Source: an uncultured bacterium
Lineage (GTDB): Bacteria > Bacillota > Clostridia > Oscillospirales > Oscillospiraceae
Length of the DNA: 40,456 nt
Direction of reading: 5' to 3'
Assembly: GCA_946056135.1 (NCBI GenBank)
Contig: CAMGIN010000013.1
Location: 1 to 40,456, forward strand
Numbering within the stretch: position 1 is the first letter of the stretch; the number at the start of each line of letters is the position of its first letter. The notes under the pieces were generated by a model. The model searched no databases and was not told where the DNA came from. It worked only from the letters and a program-made list of their open reading frames with translations. Below, one piece after another: positions 33,976 to 40,456 of this stretch. A program made the translations under genes and the position numbers.

Positions 33976-34855
33976 GAGAACCACAGGCCGGATCATTCGC
34001 TCCATCAGCGGATTCTATGATGTGCAGACGGAGGGCGGCCTGATCCGCTGCCGGGCCAGAGGAATCCTGCGGAAGGAAGGCAGCACGCCTCTGACCGGTG
34101 ACATGGCGGAGATCACCGTGGAACAGGGCAAGGGCATGGTGGAAAAGCTTCTGCCCCGGAAGAACAGCTTTGTCCGGCCCGCCGTGGCCAACGTGGATGC
34201 CCTGGTGGTCTTTGCCGCCAATGTCAACCCGGTGACGGAGCCCTACCTCATCGACCGGGTGGCAGCCATCGCAGGGGACCAGAATGTGCCGGTGTACCTG
34301 TGTGTGAACAAGAGCGACCTGGATCCGGCGGAGAATCTGGTTCGGATTTATGAGCACGCTGGCTTCCCGGTGATTCGTACCAGCGCCGAGACCGGCGAAG
34401 GGGTGGAAGATCTGCTGCGGCTGCTGAAGGGCAAGCTGACGGCCTTTACGGGGAATTCCGGCGTGGGCAAGAGCAGTATTCTGAACCGGCTGAATCCGGG
34501 ACTGGGTCTTCCAACCGGCGAGGTTTCCGAGAAACTGGGCCGTGGACGGCACACCACTCGGCATGTGGAGCTGTATGCGCTGGGAGAGGATACCTATGTG
34601 GCGGACACCCCGGGCTTCTCCGCCTTTGACACGGACCAGATGGACGTGGTATTAAAGGAGAATTTACAGTACGCCTTCCCGGATTTCGGTAAATACCTGG
34701 GAAAGTGTCGCTTTGACGACTGCACCCACCGCAAGGAACCGGACTGCGCCGTCCGGGCGGCCTGCGAAGCCGGCGAGATCGAGAAGACCCGGTACGAAAG
34801 CTATTTGCGGTTGTACGAAAAGGTAAGCCAGATCAATATGTGGGAACTGAAATAA
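33968..34855 (+). CDS. rsgA: Ribosome small subunit GTPase RsgA
   Basis: A circularly permuted GTPase that acts late in 30S maturation. The 295-residue protein has an N-terminal OB domain (GRIIRSISGFYDVQTEGG), then G4 NKSD at 114-117 before G1 GNSGVGKSS starting at 162 and G3 DTPG, which is the permuted order. A zinc finger CRFDDCTHRKEPDC ends the protein. The start overlaps pknB by eight bases. In Bacillus rpe and thiN follow; here a terminator and a repeat end the unit. Confidence 0.95.
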   Translation: MTERTTGRIIRSISGFYDVQTEGGLIRCRARGILRKEGSTPLTGDMAEITVEQGKGMVEKLLPRKNSFVRPAVANVDALVVFAANVNPVTEPYLIDRVAAIAGDQNVPVYLCVNKSDLDPAENLVRIYEHAGFPVIRTSAETGEGVEDLLRLLKGKLTAFTGNSGVGKSSILNRLNPGLGLPTGEVSEKLGRGRHTTRHVELYALGEDTYVADTPGFSAFDTDQMDVVLKENLQYAFPDFGKYLGKCRFDDCTHRKEPDCAVRAACEAGEIEKTRYESYLRLYEKVSQINMWELK

Positions 34856-34858
34856 TGG

Positions 34859-34896
34859 AAAAGCGCTTCTGCCAATGGATGAGCAGGGGCGCTTTT
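34859..34896 (+). terminator. Probable rho-independent terminator after rsgA
   Basis: AAAAGCGC (34859-34866) pairs with GCGCTTTT (34889-34896), with an inner CTGC/GCAG pair, four bases after the rsgA stop. The T run is short (four). Confidence 0.65.
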
Positions 34897-34953
34897 GCAT
34901 GCAAAAGAGGGTTACTCATGAATGATTTTGCGTTTGCAACGCCGGGAGTGAGT

Positions 34954-35011
34954 GGAAGGGGACGATGTTACTTTCTTGTTCGGAGACAAGAAAGTAACAC
35001 TGTCCCCTTCC
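34954..35011. repeat. 58-bp near-perfect hairpin (family E)
   Basis: GGAAGGGGAC and GTTACTTTCTTGT on the left pair with ACAAGAAAGTAAC and GTCCCCTTCC on the right. This forms a 26-bp stem with one mismatch and one G-T pair around the loop TCGGAG. It lies between rsgA and the convergent small gene at 35060. There is no T run on either side. It may block read-through or be a miniature element like the others in this window. Confidence 0.7.
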
Positions 35012-35059
35012 AGAGTACCCAACTCTTTGCATCATCCAACCTAAGTTGGTTATAGCATT

Positions 35060-35362
35060 TTATTCCAGGATTTCGAGAATTAACATGGCACCAACGCGAA
35101 CCCCTTCCATGAAAGCGGCCTGTTCCTGTTTCGCACACATGCCAATCATTGTATTTTTAATTTTTCGTTGCCTTTTATTGGAAAGTGTCCTGAATATAGG
35201 TTCCAGAGATTGGCTTGCTTCGTCCATTGCATCACTATTGACCGGGTAATATAGCGTGTAATAATACCAGAGCATTTCAATCAGTGAGTCAAACTGGCTG
35301 GAGTCCCATATATTTGATGATATTTTCAGAAAGGCTTTGATTTCTTGAATGTAAGAAGTCAT
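35060..35362 (-). CDS. Small protein of unknown function
   Basis: A 100-residue reading frame on the reverse strand with AAGGAG nine bases before the ATG at 35362; an ATG at 35371 touches that site and is less likely. The protein is MTSYIQEIKAFLKISSNIWD at the N terminus, then helical and charged, with NKRQRKIKNTMIG in the middle. It ends AAFMEGVRVGAMLILEILE, a pattern that recalls small clostridial proteins of the DUF6809 type (FxxGxxxGxxLxxE); this resemblance is from memory and weak. A TATAAT (35386-35391) on the same strand lies close upstream, without a clear -35. It has no signal peptide. It separates rsgA from the S10 operon. Confidence 0.6.
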   Translation of the reverse strand: MTSYIQEIKAFLKISSNIWDSSQFDSLIEMLWYYYTLYYPVNSDAMDEASQSLEPIFRTLSNKRQRKIKNTMIGMCAKQEQAAFMEGVRVGAMLILEILE

Positions 35363-35521
35363 TGTAATCATCTCCTTGTCCTGTTATTATATTGTATATT
35401 GAAAATTCGGGTATAATTGTGTAAGTATATATTTTAAATATGAAATTCAATACATGAAAAAAGCTTTTGCAGAATGAACGAAAATTACATAGAAACTTTG
35501 TGATTTTTTCTAAAATTCTTC
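35363..35521. other. AT-rich gap with no gene
   Basis: Between the small reverse gene and the S10 promoter the sequence is AT-rich. Only the reverse-strand TATAAT at 35386-35391 and a forward TATAAT at 35412-35417 without a -35 partner are recognisable. I see no gene or repeat in it. Confidence 0.5.
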
Positions 35522-35550
35522 TTGACATTTGGGAAAAGAGATGGTATCAT
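35522..35550 (+). promoter_or_regulatory. Sigma-A promoter of the S10 operon
   Basis: TTGACA (35522-35527, perfect) and TATCAT (35545-35550, one mismatch) are separated by 17 bases. The transcript would start near 35557, about 270 bases ahead of rpsJ. Confidence 0.8.
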
Positions 35551-35825
35551 AATCAAGCGCGTGTAGGGAAACTATGCGTGTACTGCGATGATGCGGGAGA
35601 TTGCGTCATAAGACGGTAACTTCCGCGGAGTATGTCCGGTCATCGGGCGGCTGAACTGCTTCTGTAAGTGCTGGCGTATATCGCCGGGGACGGAAGAAAG
35701 GGTCGGCGTTTGTCGGCCATTTTTCATGGCTCGGAGTGATACGCACGGCGGCGCGGACAAAAACAGTTCGACCGTACCCAGACACTACGCAAACTGAGTA
35801 CGTAATTCAAGGAGGAAAACAAACC
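35551..35825 (+). promoter_or_regulatory. Long structured 5' leader of the S10 operon
   Basis: The leader is about 270 bases long and has no gene. Hairpins visible by eye are ATGATGC/GCGTCAT (35588-35609), CTGGCG/CGCCGG (about 35671-35687), the terminator-like stem at 35701-35724, and an alternative stem GCCAT/ATGGC (35716-35730) that would break it. AAGGAGG stands just before rpsJ. This layout suggests attenuation, perhaps by a ribosomal protein as known for L4 in E. coli, but the sequence match to that leader is not evident. Confidence 0.6.
35701..35724 (+). terminator. Terminator-like hairpin inside the S10 leader (candidate attenuator)
   Basis: GGTCGGC and GTCGGCC form a 7-bp stem (two G-T pairs) around the loop GTTT, followed by A and five T residues. 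It stands about 100 bases before rpsJ within the leader. Confidence 0.5.
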
Positions 35826-36134
35826 ATGGCAAACCAGATGATCCGCATTCGGCTGAAGGCTTACGATCACCAGCTGATCGACTCCAGCGCGGCTAAGATC
35901 GTGGACACCGCGAAGCGCAACGGCGCTCAGGTTTCCGGCCCCATCCCGCTGCCCACCAAGAAGGAAGTTGTTACCATCCTTCGGTCCCCCCACGTCAACA
36001 AGGACTCCCGTGAGCAGTTCGAGCGCAGAACCCATAAGAGACTGATCGATATCCTCAACCCCAACCAGAAGACCATCGAGGCCATGATGAGCCTGGACCT
36101 TCCCGCTGGCGTTGAGATTGAGATAAAGCTGTAA
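35826..36134 (+). CDS. rpsJ: 30S ribosomal protein S10
   Basis: A 102-residue protein, also NusE in transcription antitermination. [29 protein letters not shown] and [10 protein letters not shown] are diagnostic. GGAGG is about nine bases before the ATG. First gene of the S10 operon; rpsL, rpsG, fusA and tuf, which come upstream in many Firmicutes, are not next to it here. Confidence 0.97.
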   Translation: MANQMIRIRLKAYDHQLIDSSAAKIVDTAKRNGAQVSGPIPLPTKKEVVTILRSPHVNKDSREQFERRTHKRLIDILNPNQKTIEAMMSLDLPAGVEIEIKL

Positions 36135-36253
36135 TCAACGTAACTTTTGATCACAGCAGCCCGCACTGTCTGGCATCGGGCGGACGGGTCATGTCGGCAG
36201 CTTTCCCAATGAGCAGTCGACCAATAACCTATTAAAAAAGGAGAAAATCAACC

Positions 36254-36973
36254 ATGCAGAAAGCTATCATCGGCAAAAAAGTGGGTATGACCCAGATCTT
36301 CGATGAGAGCGGCAAGGTGATCCCTGTTACCGTCGTGGAAGCAGGCCCCTGCGTCGTCACTCAGAAGAAGACCGTCGAAACCGACGGCTACACCGCCGTC
36401 CAGCTGGGCTTCGAGGATATCAAGGAAGCCAAGCTGACCAAGCCTGAGGTTGGCCACCTGAAGAAGGCCGGCGTCAGCGCCAAGAAGTACCTGAAGGAGT
36501 TCAAGCTGGACAAGGCCGCTGACATGAACGTCGGCGACGTCGTCAAGGCTGACACCTTCACCGCCGGCGACAAGATCGATGTCACCGGTATCAGCAAGGG
36601 CCACGGCTACCAGGGCGTTGTCAAGCGTCATGGCGCCGGCCGGACCCCCATGACCCACGGCGGCGGCCCTGTCCACCGTCACGCTGGTTCTATGGGCTCT
36701 TCCTCTCATCAGTCCCGTATCTTCCCCGGCAAGATCGGCGCCGGCCAGATGGGCAATGAGCAGGTCACCATTGAGAACCTGGACGTTGTGAAGGTCGATG
36801 CAGACCTGAACATGATCGTCATCCGCGGCGCCATCCCTGGCCCCAAGGGCGGTCTGGTCTACATCCGCAACACCGTCAAGAACAACAAGATCAAGCAGGC
36901 TGGTGCCGACATCAGCAAGAACCCGCAGAAGGCTTCCGGCAGAAACCCGCAGAAGGCTTCCGCAAGAGGCTAA
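36254..36973 (+). CDS. rplC: 50S ribosomal protein L3
   Basis: A 239-residue protein that nucleates 50S assembly and reaches the peptidyl transferase centre. MQKAIIGKKVGMTQIFDESG at the start, the loop around FPGKIGAGQMGNEQVT and GAIPGPKGG near the end are diagnostic. The extreme C terminus carries a 24-base tandem duplication (36920-36943 and 36944-36967) giving NPQKASGR-NPQKASAR, so the tail is longer than usual. The 119-base gap after rpsJ holds a GCCCG/CGGGC hairpin (36159-36181). AAAGGAG precedes the ATG. Confidence 0.96.
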   Translation: MQKAIIGKKVGMTQIFDESGKVIPVTVVEAGPCVVTQKKTVETDGYTAVQLGFEDIKEAKLTKPEVGHLKKAGVSAKKYLKEFKLDKAADMNVGDVVKADTFTAGDKIDVTGISKGHGYQGVVKRHGAGRTPMTHGGGPVHRHAGSMGSSSHQSRIFPGKIGAGQMGNEQVTIENLDVVKVDADLNMIVIRGAIPGPKGGLVYIRNTVKNNKIKQAGADISKNPQKASGRNPQKASARG

Positions 36974-36992
36974 GGAAAGGAGATCTTAAATC

Positions 36993-37616
36993 ATGCTTAA
37001 GACTAACGTTTATGATATGTCCGGCAAGCTGGTTGGCGAGATCGAACTCTCCGAAGCTGTGTTCGGCATCACCCCCAACGAGGCCGTGGTTCATGACGCT
37101 GTCAAGAATCACCTGGCCAACAAGCGTCAGGGCACCCAGAGCGCTCTGACCCGCGCTGAGGTTTCCGGCGGCGGCCGTAAGCCCTGGCGTCAGAAGGGCA
37201 CCGGCCGCGCCCGTCAGGGCAGCACCCGGGCTCCCCAGTGGACCCACGGCGGCATCGTGTTCGCCCCCAAGCCCCGCTCCTACAGCTACACCCTGAACAA
37301 GAAGGCCAAGCGTCTGGCGCTGAAGAGCGTCCTGAGCGCTAAGGTCGCGGAGGCCAGCCTGGTGGTCATCGACTCCATCAAGATGGATGCTCCCAAGACC
37401 GCTGACTTCGCCAAGTTCCTGAAGGCTGTGGGCTGCGACACCAAGGTACTGGTTGTCACCGCTGCCGCTGACCAGAATGTGGTCAAGTCCGGCCGTAACA
37501 TCCCCGGCTGCGAGGTCACCTTCGCCAACCTGCTGAACGTCTACGACGTGGTCAACGCCAACAAGCTGGTTGTCGATCAGGAAGCTCTCCGGAAGATCGA
37601 GGAGGTATTCGCATAA
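36993..37616 (+). CDS. rplD: 50S ribosomal protein L4
   Basis: A 207-residue protein lining the exit tunnel; in E. coli it also represses its own operon at the S10 leader. [20 protein letters not shown] is the tunnel loop signature, where macrolide-resistance changes map. The loop here is intact. AAAGGAG lies twelve bases before the ATG. The stop shares one base with rplW. Confidence 0.96.
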   Translation: MLKTNVYDMSGKLVGEIELSEAVFGITPNEAVVHDAVKNHLANKRQGTQSALTRAEVSGGGRKPWRQKGTGRARQGSTRAPQWTHGGIVFAPKPRSYSYTLNKKAKRLALKSVLSAKVAEASLVVIDSIKMDAPKTADFAKFLKAVGCDTKVLVVTAAADQNVVKSGRNIPGCEVTFANLLNVYDVVNANKLVVDQEALRKIEEVFA

Positions 37617-37909
37617 TGAACGCTTACGATATCATCAGAAGACCTGTCATCACCGAGCAGTCCATGGAGGCTGTCGCTGACAAGAAGTACGTTTTCATGG
37701 TGGACGTCAACGCCAACAAGACCCAGATCAAGGAAGCTGTTGAGCTGGCTTTCGGCGTGAAGGTCGCCAAGGTCAACACCATCCGTATGCAGGGCAAGGT
37801 CAAGCGCACCGGCGCTTACCCCGCCGGCAAGCGTGCCGAGTACAAGAAGGCAATCGTCACCCTGACTGCCGACTCCAAGACCATCGAGTTCTTCGAGGGT
37901 ATGGTCTAA
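37616..37909 (+). CDS. rplW: 50S ribosomal protein L23
   Basis: A 97-residue protein at the tunnel exit and docking site for trigger factor and SRP. The N terminus [15 protein letters not shown] and the segment [20 protein letters not shown] are typical. Its start overlaps the rplD stop by one base (TAATG), so it is translationally coupled. Confidence 0.95.
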   Translation: MNAYDIIRRPVITEQSMEAVADKKYVFMVDVNANKTQIKEAVELAFGVKVAKVNTIRMQGKVKRTGAYPAGKRAEYKKAIVTLTADSKTIEFFEGMV

Positions 37910-37938
37910 ACCAATCTCAATAAAGGAGAGAAACGCAA

Positions 37939-38775
37939 ATGGCTATTAAAACTTTTAAGCCTTACACCCCCGCCCGCCGCAACATGACTGTTTCCGGCTT
38001 CGACGGCGTGGACAAGAAGGCAAAACCTGAGCGTAGCCTGGTTGAGACCCTGAAGAAGCACGCTGGTCGCAACAGCTACGGTCACATCACCGTCCGCCAT
38101 CAGGGCGGCGGCAACAAGCGCAAGTATCGTGTCATCGACTTCAAGCGTCTGAAGACCGACATGAGCGCTACCGTGCAGCGCATCGAGTACGACCCCAACC
38201 GGTCTGCTTATATCGCTCTGGTCAAGTATGAGGACAACACCCTGTCCTACATCCTGGCTCCTTACGGCCTGAAGGCTGGTGATGTGGTCATCGCTTCCGC
38301 CAGCGCCGACATCAAGCCCGGCAACTGCCTGCCCATCGCCAACATCCCTGTGGGTACTGTGATCCACAACGTGGAGCTGCAGCCCGGTCACGGCGCTCAG
38401 CTGGTCCGGTCCGCCGGTGCCGCTGCGCAGCTGATGGCGAAGGAAGGCGACATGGCGCAGATCCGTCTGCCCTCCGGTGAGGTCCGCTACATCCGGACCA
38501 ACTGCACCGCCTGCATCGGTCAGGTCGGCAACCTGGACCACGAGAACGTCCACATCGGTAAGGCTGGCCGCAAGCGTCACATGGGCATCCGTCCCACCGT
38601 CCGCGGCTCCGTCATGAACCCCAATGACCACCCCCACGGCGGCGGCGAAGGCCGCGCTCCTGTCGGCCGTCCCGGCCCTGTGACTCCCTGGGGCAAGCCT
38701 GCTATGGGCTATAAGACTCGCAAGACGAAGAACCCCACCAACAAGTTCATCGTCAAGCGCAGAAACAGCAAGTAA
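37939..38775 (+). CDS. rplB: 50S ribosomal protein L2
   Basis: A 278-residue protein needed for subunit joining and peptidyl transfer. [20 protein letters not shown] at the start and [20 protein letters not shown] near the C terminus are signatures; the conserved histidine of HPHGGGEG is present. AAAGGAGAG precedes the ATG, 29 bases after rplW. Confidence 0.97.
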   Translation: MAIKTFKPYTPARRNMTVSGFDGVDKKAKPERSLVETLKKHAGRNSYGHITVRHQGGGNKRKYRVIDFKRLKTDMSATVQRIEYDPNRSAYIALVKYEDNTLSYILAPYGLKAGDVVIASASADIKPGNCLPIANIPVGTVIHNVELQPGHGAQLVRSAGAAAQLMAKEGDMAQIRLPSGEVRYIRTNCTACIGQVGNLDHENVHIGKAGRKRHMGIRPTVRGSVMNPNDHPHGGGEGRAPVGRPGPVTPWGKPAMGYKTRKTKNPTNKFIVKRRNSK

Positions 38776-38787
38776 GGAGGAAATGAA

Positions 38788-39066
38788 ATGAGCAGAAGTA
38801 TCAAGAAGGGCCCTTTCGTCGCTCCTGAGCTGTACAAGCGCGTTGAGGAGCTGAATAAGGCCGGTGAAAAGAAGGTTCTGAAGACCTGGTCCAGATCTTC
38901 CACCATCTTCCCCTCCTTCGTCGGTCACACCATCGCTGTCCACGACGGCCGCAAGCACGTTCCCGTCTATATCACCGAGGATATGGTCGGCCACAAGCTG
39001 GGCGAGTTCGTTCCCACCCGGACCTTCCGGGGCCACTCCGGCAGCAAGACCGCGAACAGCAAGTAA
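38788..39066 (+). CDS. rpsS: 30S ribosomal protein S19
   Basis: A 92-residue protein of the 30S head, near the A-site finger. [20 protein letters not shown] and [20 protein letters not shown] are diagnostic. AAGGAGG lies eight bases before the start and directly after the rplB stop. Confidence 0.97.
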   Translation: MSRSIKKGPFVAPELYKRVEELNKAGEKKVLKTWSRSSTIFPSFVGHTIAVHDGRKHVPVYITEDMVGHKLGEFVPTRTFRGHSGSKTANSK

Positions 39067-39078
39067 GGAGGTACGAAA

Positions 39079-39414
39079 ATGGAAGCATTTGCACATGTTA
39101 AATTCGTCCGTATGTCTCCTCGTAAGGTCAAGCTGGTTTGCGACATGATCCGCGGCAAGGACGTCAAGTCCGCCGCCGCTCTGATGAGCCAGACCTCCAA
39201 GGCAGCCTGTGAGCCCATGGCCAAGCTGCTGAAGAGCGCTGTCGCCAACGCTGAGCACAACCACGGCATGAACGCTGACAACCTGTACGTTTCCACCGCC
39301 ATCGCGAACCCCGGCCCCATCCTGAAGCGCGGCCGCATCGCATCCCGCCGTGGTTTCGTTCGGATCAACAAGAGAACCACTCACATCACCATCGGTGTGA
39401 GCGAGAAGGCTTAA
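39079..39414 (+). CDS. rplV: 50S ribosomal protein L22
   Basis: A 111-residue tunnel protein. [20 protein letters not shown] at the start and the tunnel hairpin loop [16 protein letters not shown] are diagnostic; the loop shows no macrolide-type deletion. AAGGAGG precedes the ATG. Confidence 0.96.
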   Translation: MEAFAHVKFVRMSPRKVKLVCDMIRGKDVKSAAALMSQTSKAACEPMAKLLKSAVANAEHNHGMNADNLYVSTAIANPGPILKRGRIASRRGFVRINKRTTHITIGVSEKA

Positions 39415-39427
39415 TCAGGAGGTAGCT

Positions 39428-40201
39428 ATGGGACAGAAAGTTAATCCCCATGGACTGCGCGTTGGTGTAATCAAGGACTGGGATTCCCGCTGGTACGCCC
39501 GGGAAGAGCAGGTCGGTGATCTGGTGGTCGAGGATTACAACATCCGTAAGTATCTGAAGAACAAGCTGTACGCCGCTGGCGTCGCTAAGATCGAGATCGA
39601 GCGCAGCAATGGCAAGGTCAAGATCAACATCAACTGCTCCCGCCCCGGTGTGGTCATCGGCAAGGCTGGCGCTGAGATCGAGAACCTGCGCAAGGATATG
39701 GAAGCACGCCTGGGCAAGAGTGTGAACCTGAACATCGTTGAGGTCCGTAGCCCCGACCTGAACGCTCAGCTGGTGGCTGAGAACATCGCGCAGCAGCTGG
39801 AGAAGCGTATCTCCTTCCGCCGCGCTATGAAGAAGGCCATGCAGCAGGCCACCCGCCTGGGTGCCAAGGGCATCAAGGTTACCTGCGCCGGCCGTCTGGG
39901 CGGTGCCGAAATCGCCCGCTCCGAGAGCTATCACGAGGGCACCATCCCCCTGCAGACCATCCGCGCCGACATCGAGTACGGCTTCGCGGAAGCTGCCACC
40001 ACCTACGGCCGTATCGGCGTGAAGGTGTGGATCTACAAGGGCGAGGTCCTGAACACCACCCTGCGCGCCGCCGCTCCCGAACCCGCTCCCCGTGAGCGTC
40101 GTGAGCGCCGTGACCGCCGCAACAACGGCGAACGCCGTGGGGGCGACCGCCGCAACAACGGTGATCGGCCCAATTCCCGCAGAGAAGGAGGCAACCGCTA
40201 A
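39428..40201 (+). CDS. rpsC: 30S ribosomal protein S3
   Basis: A 257-residue protein with an N-terminal KH domain ([31 protein letters not shown]) and a C-terminal S3 domain ([15 protein letters not shown]), lining the mRNA entry. The C-terminal tail of about 40 residues is an Arg/Asn/Gly-rich low-complexity stretch with repeated DRRNNG units, longer than in Bacillus S3. AGGAGG precedes the ATG. The stop shares its last base with the rplP start. Confidence 0.97.
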   Translation: MGQKVNPHGLRVGVIKDWDSRWYAREEQVGDLVVEDYNIRKYLKNKLYAAGVAKIEIERSNGKVKININCSRPGVVIGKAGAEIENLRKDMEARLGKSVNLNIVEVRSPDLNAQLVAENIAQQLEKRISFRRAMKKAMQQATRLGAKGIKVTCAGRLGGAEIARSESYHEGTIPLQTIRADIEYGFAEAATTYGRIGVKVWIYKGEVLNTTLRAAAPEPAPRERRERRDRRNNGERRGGDRRNNGDRPNSRREGGNR

Positions 40202-40456
40202 TGCTGATGCCCAAAAGAGTCAAATACCGCAAGGTTCAGCGTGGCCGTATGACCGGCGCTGCTTCCCGCGGCAATAAAGTTTCCTACGGCGATTTCGGCA
40301 TCCAGGCCCTGGAGCCCGGCTGGATCACCGGCAACCAGATCGAGGCTGCCCGTATCGCCATGACCCGTTACACCAAGCGTGGTGGTAAGGTCTGGATCAA
40401 AATCTTCCCCGACAAGCCTTATTCCAAGAAGGGCCTGGGCACCCGTATGGGTTCCG
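40201..40456 (+). CDS. rplP: 50S ribosomal protein L16, N-terminal part
   Basis: The frame runs to the window edge, giving 85 residues of about 140. [20 protein letters not shown] and the block [18 protein letters not shown] are diagnostic. The start at 40201 overlaps the rpsC stop; AAGGAGG (40185-40191) is nine bases upstream, better placed than for the in-frame ATG at 40207. Confidence 0.96.
   Translation, partial: MLMPKRVKYRKVQRGRMTGAASRGNKVSYGDFGIQALEPGWITGNQIEAARIAMTRYTKRGGKVWIKIFPDKPYSKKGLGTRMGS

Noticed and set aside
34918..35055. Short forward reading frame starting MNDFAFATPGVSG
   Set aside because: It runs through the 58-bp hairpin and has no convincing family or composition; probably chance.
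35736..35825. N-terminal extension of S10
   Set aside because: S10 proteins begin at the [10 protein letters not shown] position and GGAGG stands just before it; the upstream part is leader.

Overview
The window is a stretch of bacterial chromosome that reads like a GC-rich Clostridia genome, most likely Oscillospiraceae/Ruminococcaceae-like. The evidence is AAGGAGG-type ribosome binding sites, consensus sigma-A promoters with 17-base spacers, and Firmicutes gene sets: yicC-remA-gmk-rpoZ-priA-def-fmt-rsmB-rlmN-stp-pknB-rsgA, cdaA-cdaR, and an S10 ribosomal operon. The family assignment is inference; I see no rRNA, tRNA or CRISPR array.

Layout. (1) 1-270: start of a DUF624 (YesL-like) membrane protein on the minus strand. 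(2) 461-8887: arginine operon argGHCJBDF, with a consensus promoter and a strong terminator; ArgJ recycles the acetyl group, so the seven genes cover glutamate to arginine except carbamoyl phosphate supply. (3) 8903-9676: acyltransferase with its own promoter. (4) 9944-10681: visibly AT-rich, probably acquired CPBP-family membrane protease, followed by a block of hairpins. (5) 11010-16622: MacAB-like ABC cassette with two paralogous HlyD-type adaptors, one carrying a roughly 400-residue insertion inside its coiled-coil hairpin. (6) 16739-18088, minus strand: a remnant of an Old Yellow Enzyme gene cut by a repeat, and a KDG-kinase-like PfkB sugar kinase. (7) 18492-19852: DUF3343 carrier-like protein coupled to a cysteine desulfurase/selenocysteine lyase-like enzyme. 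(8) 19872-22077: c-di-AMP cyclase cdaA and its YbbR partner, then rseC and yicC. (9) 23492-34896: remA, gmk, rpoZ, priA, def, fmt, rsmB, rlmN, PP2C phosphatase, PASTA kinase, rsgA. (10) 35060-35362, minus strand: small unknown protein. (11) 35522-40456: S10 operon rpsJ-rplC-rplD-rplW-rplB-rpsS-rplV-rpsC-rplP (cut at the edge), with a 275-base structured leader that contains a terminator-like hairpin.

The most unusual signal is in the gaps between genes. Nearly every junction that is not tightly coupled holds a short palindromic element without coding capacity. At least four architectures occur: elements with about 16-bp AAATGATCGTTTATC termini; an 82-bp hairpin beginning TGCGTA; a 153-bp element with 32-bp termini that are themselves palindromes; and elements whose inverted arms are tandem heptamers, with a different heptamer at each locus. 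Some are nested in one another, and one sits exactly where a flavin oxidoreductase gene breaks off. They look like a community of miniature mobile or structured-RNA elements and are the best candidate for an undescribed system.
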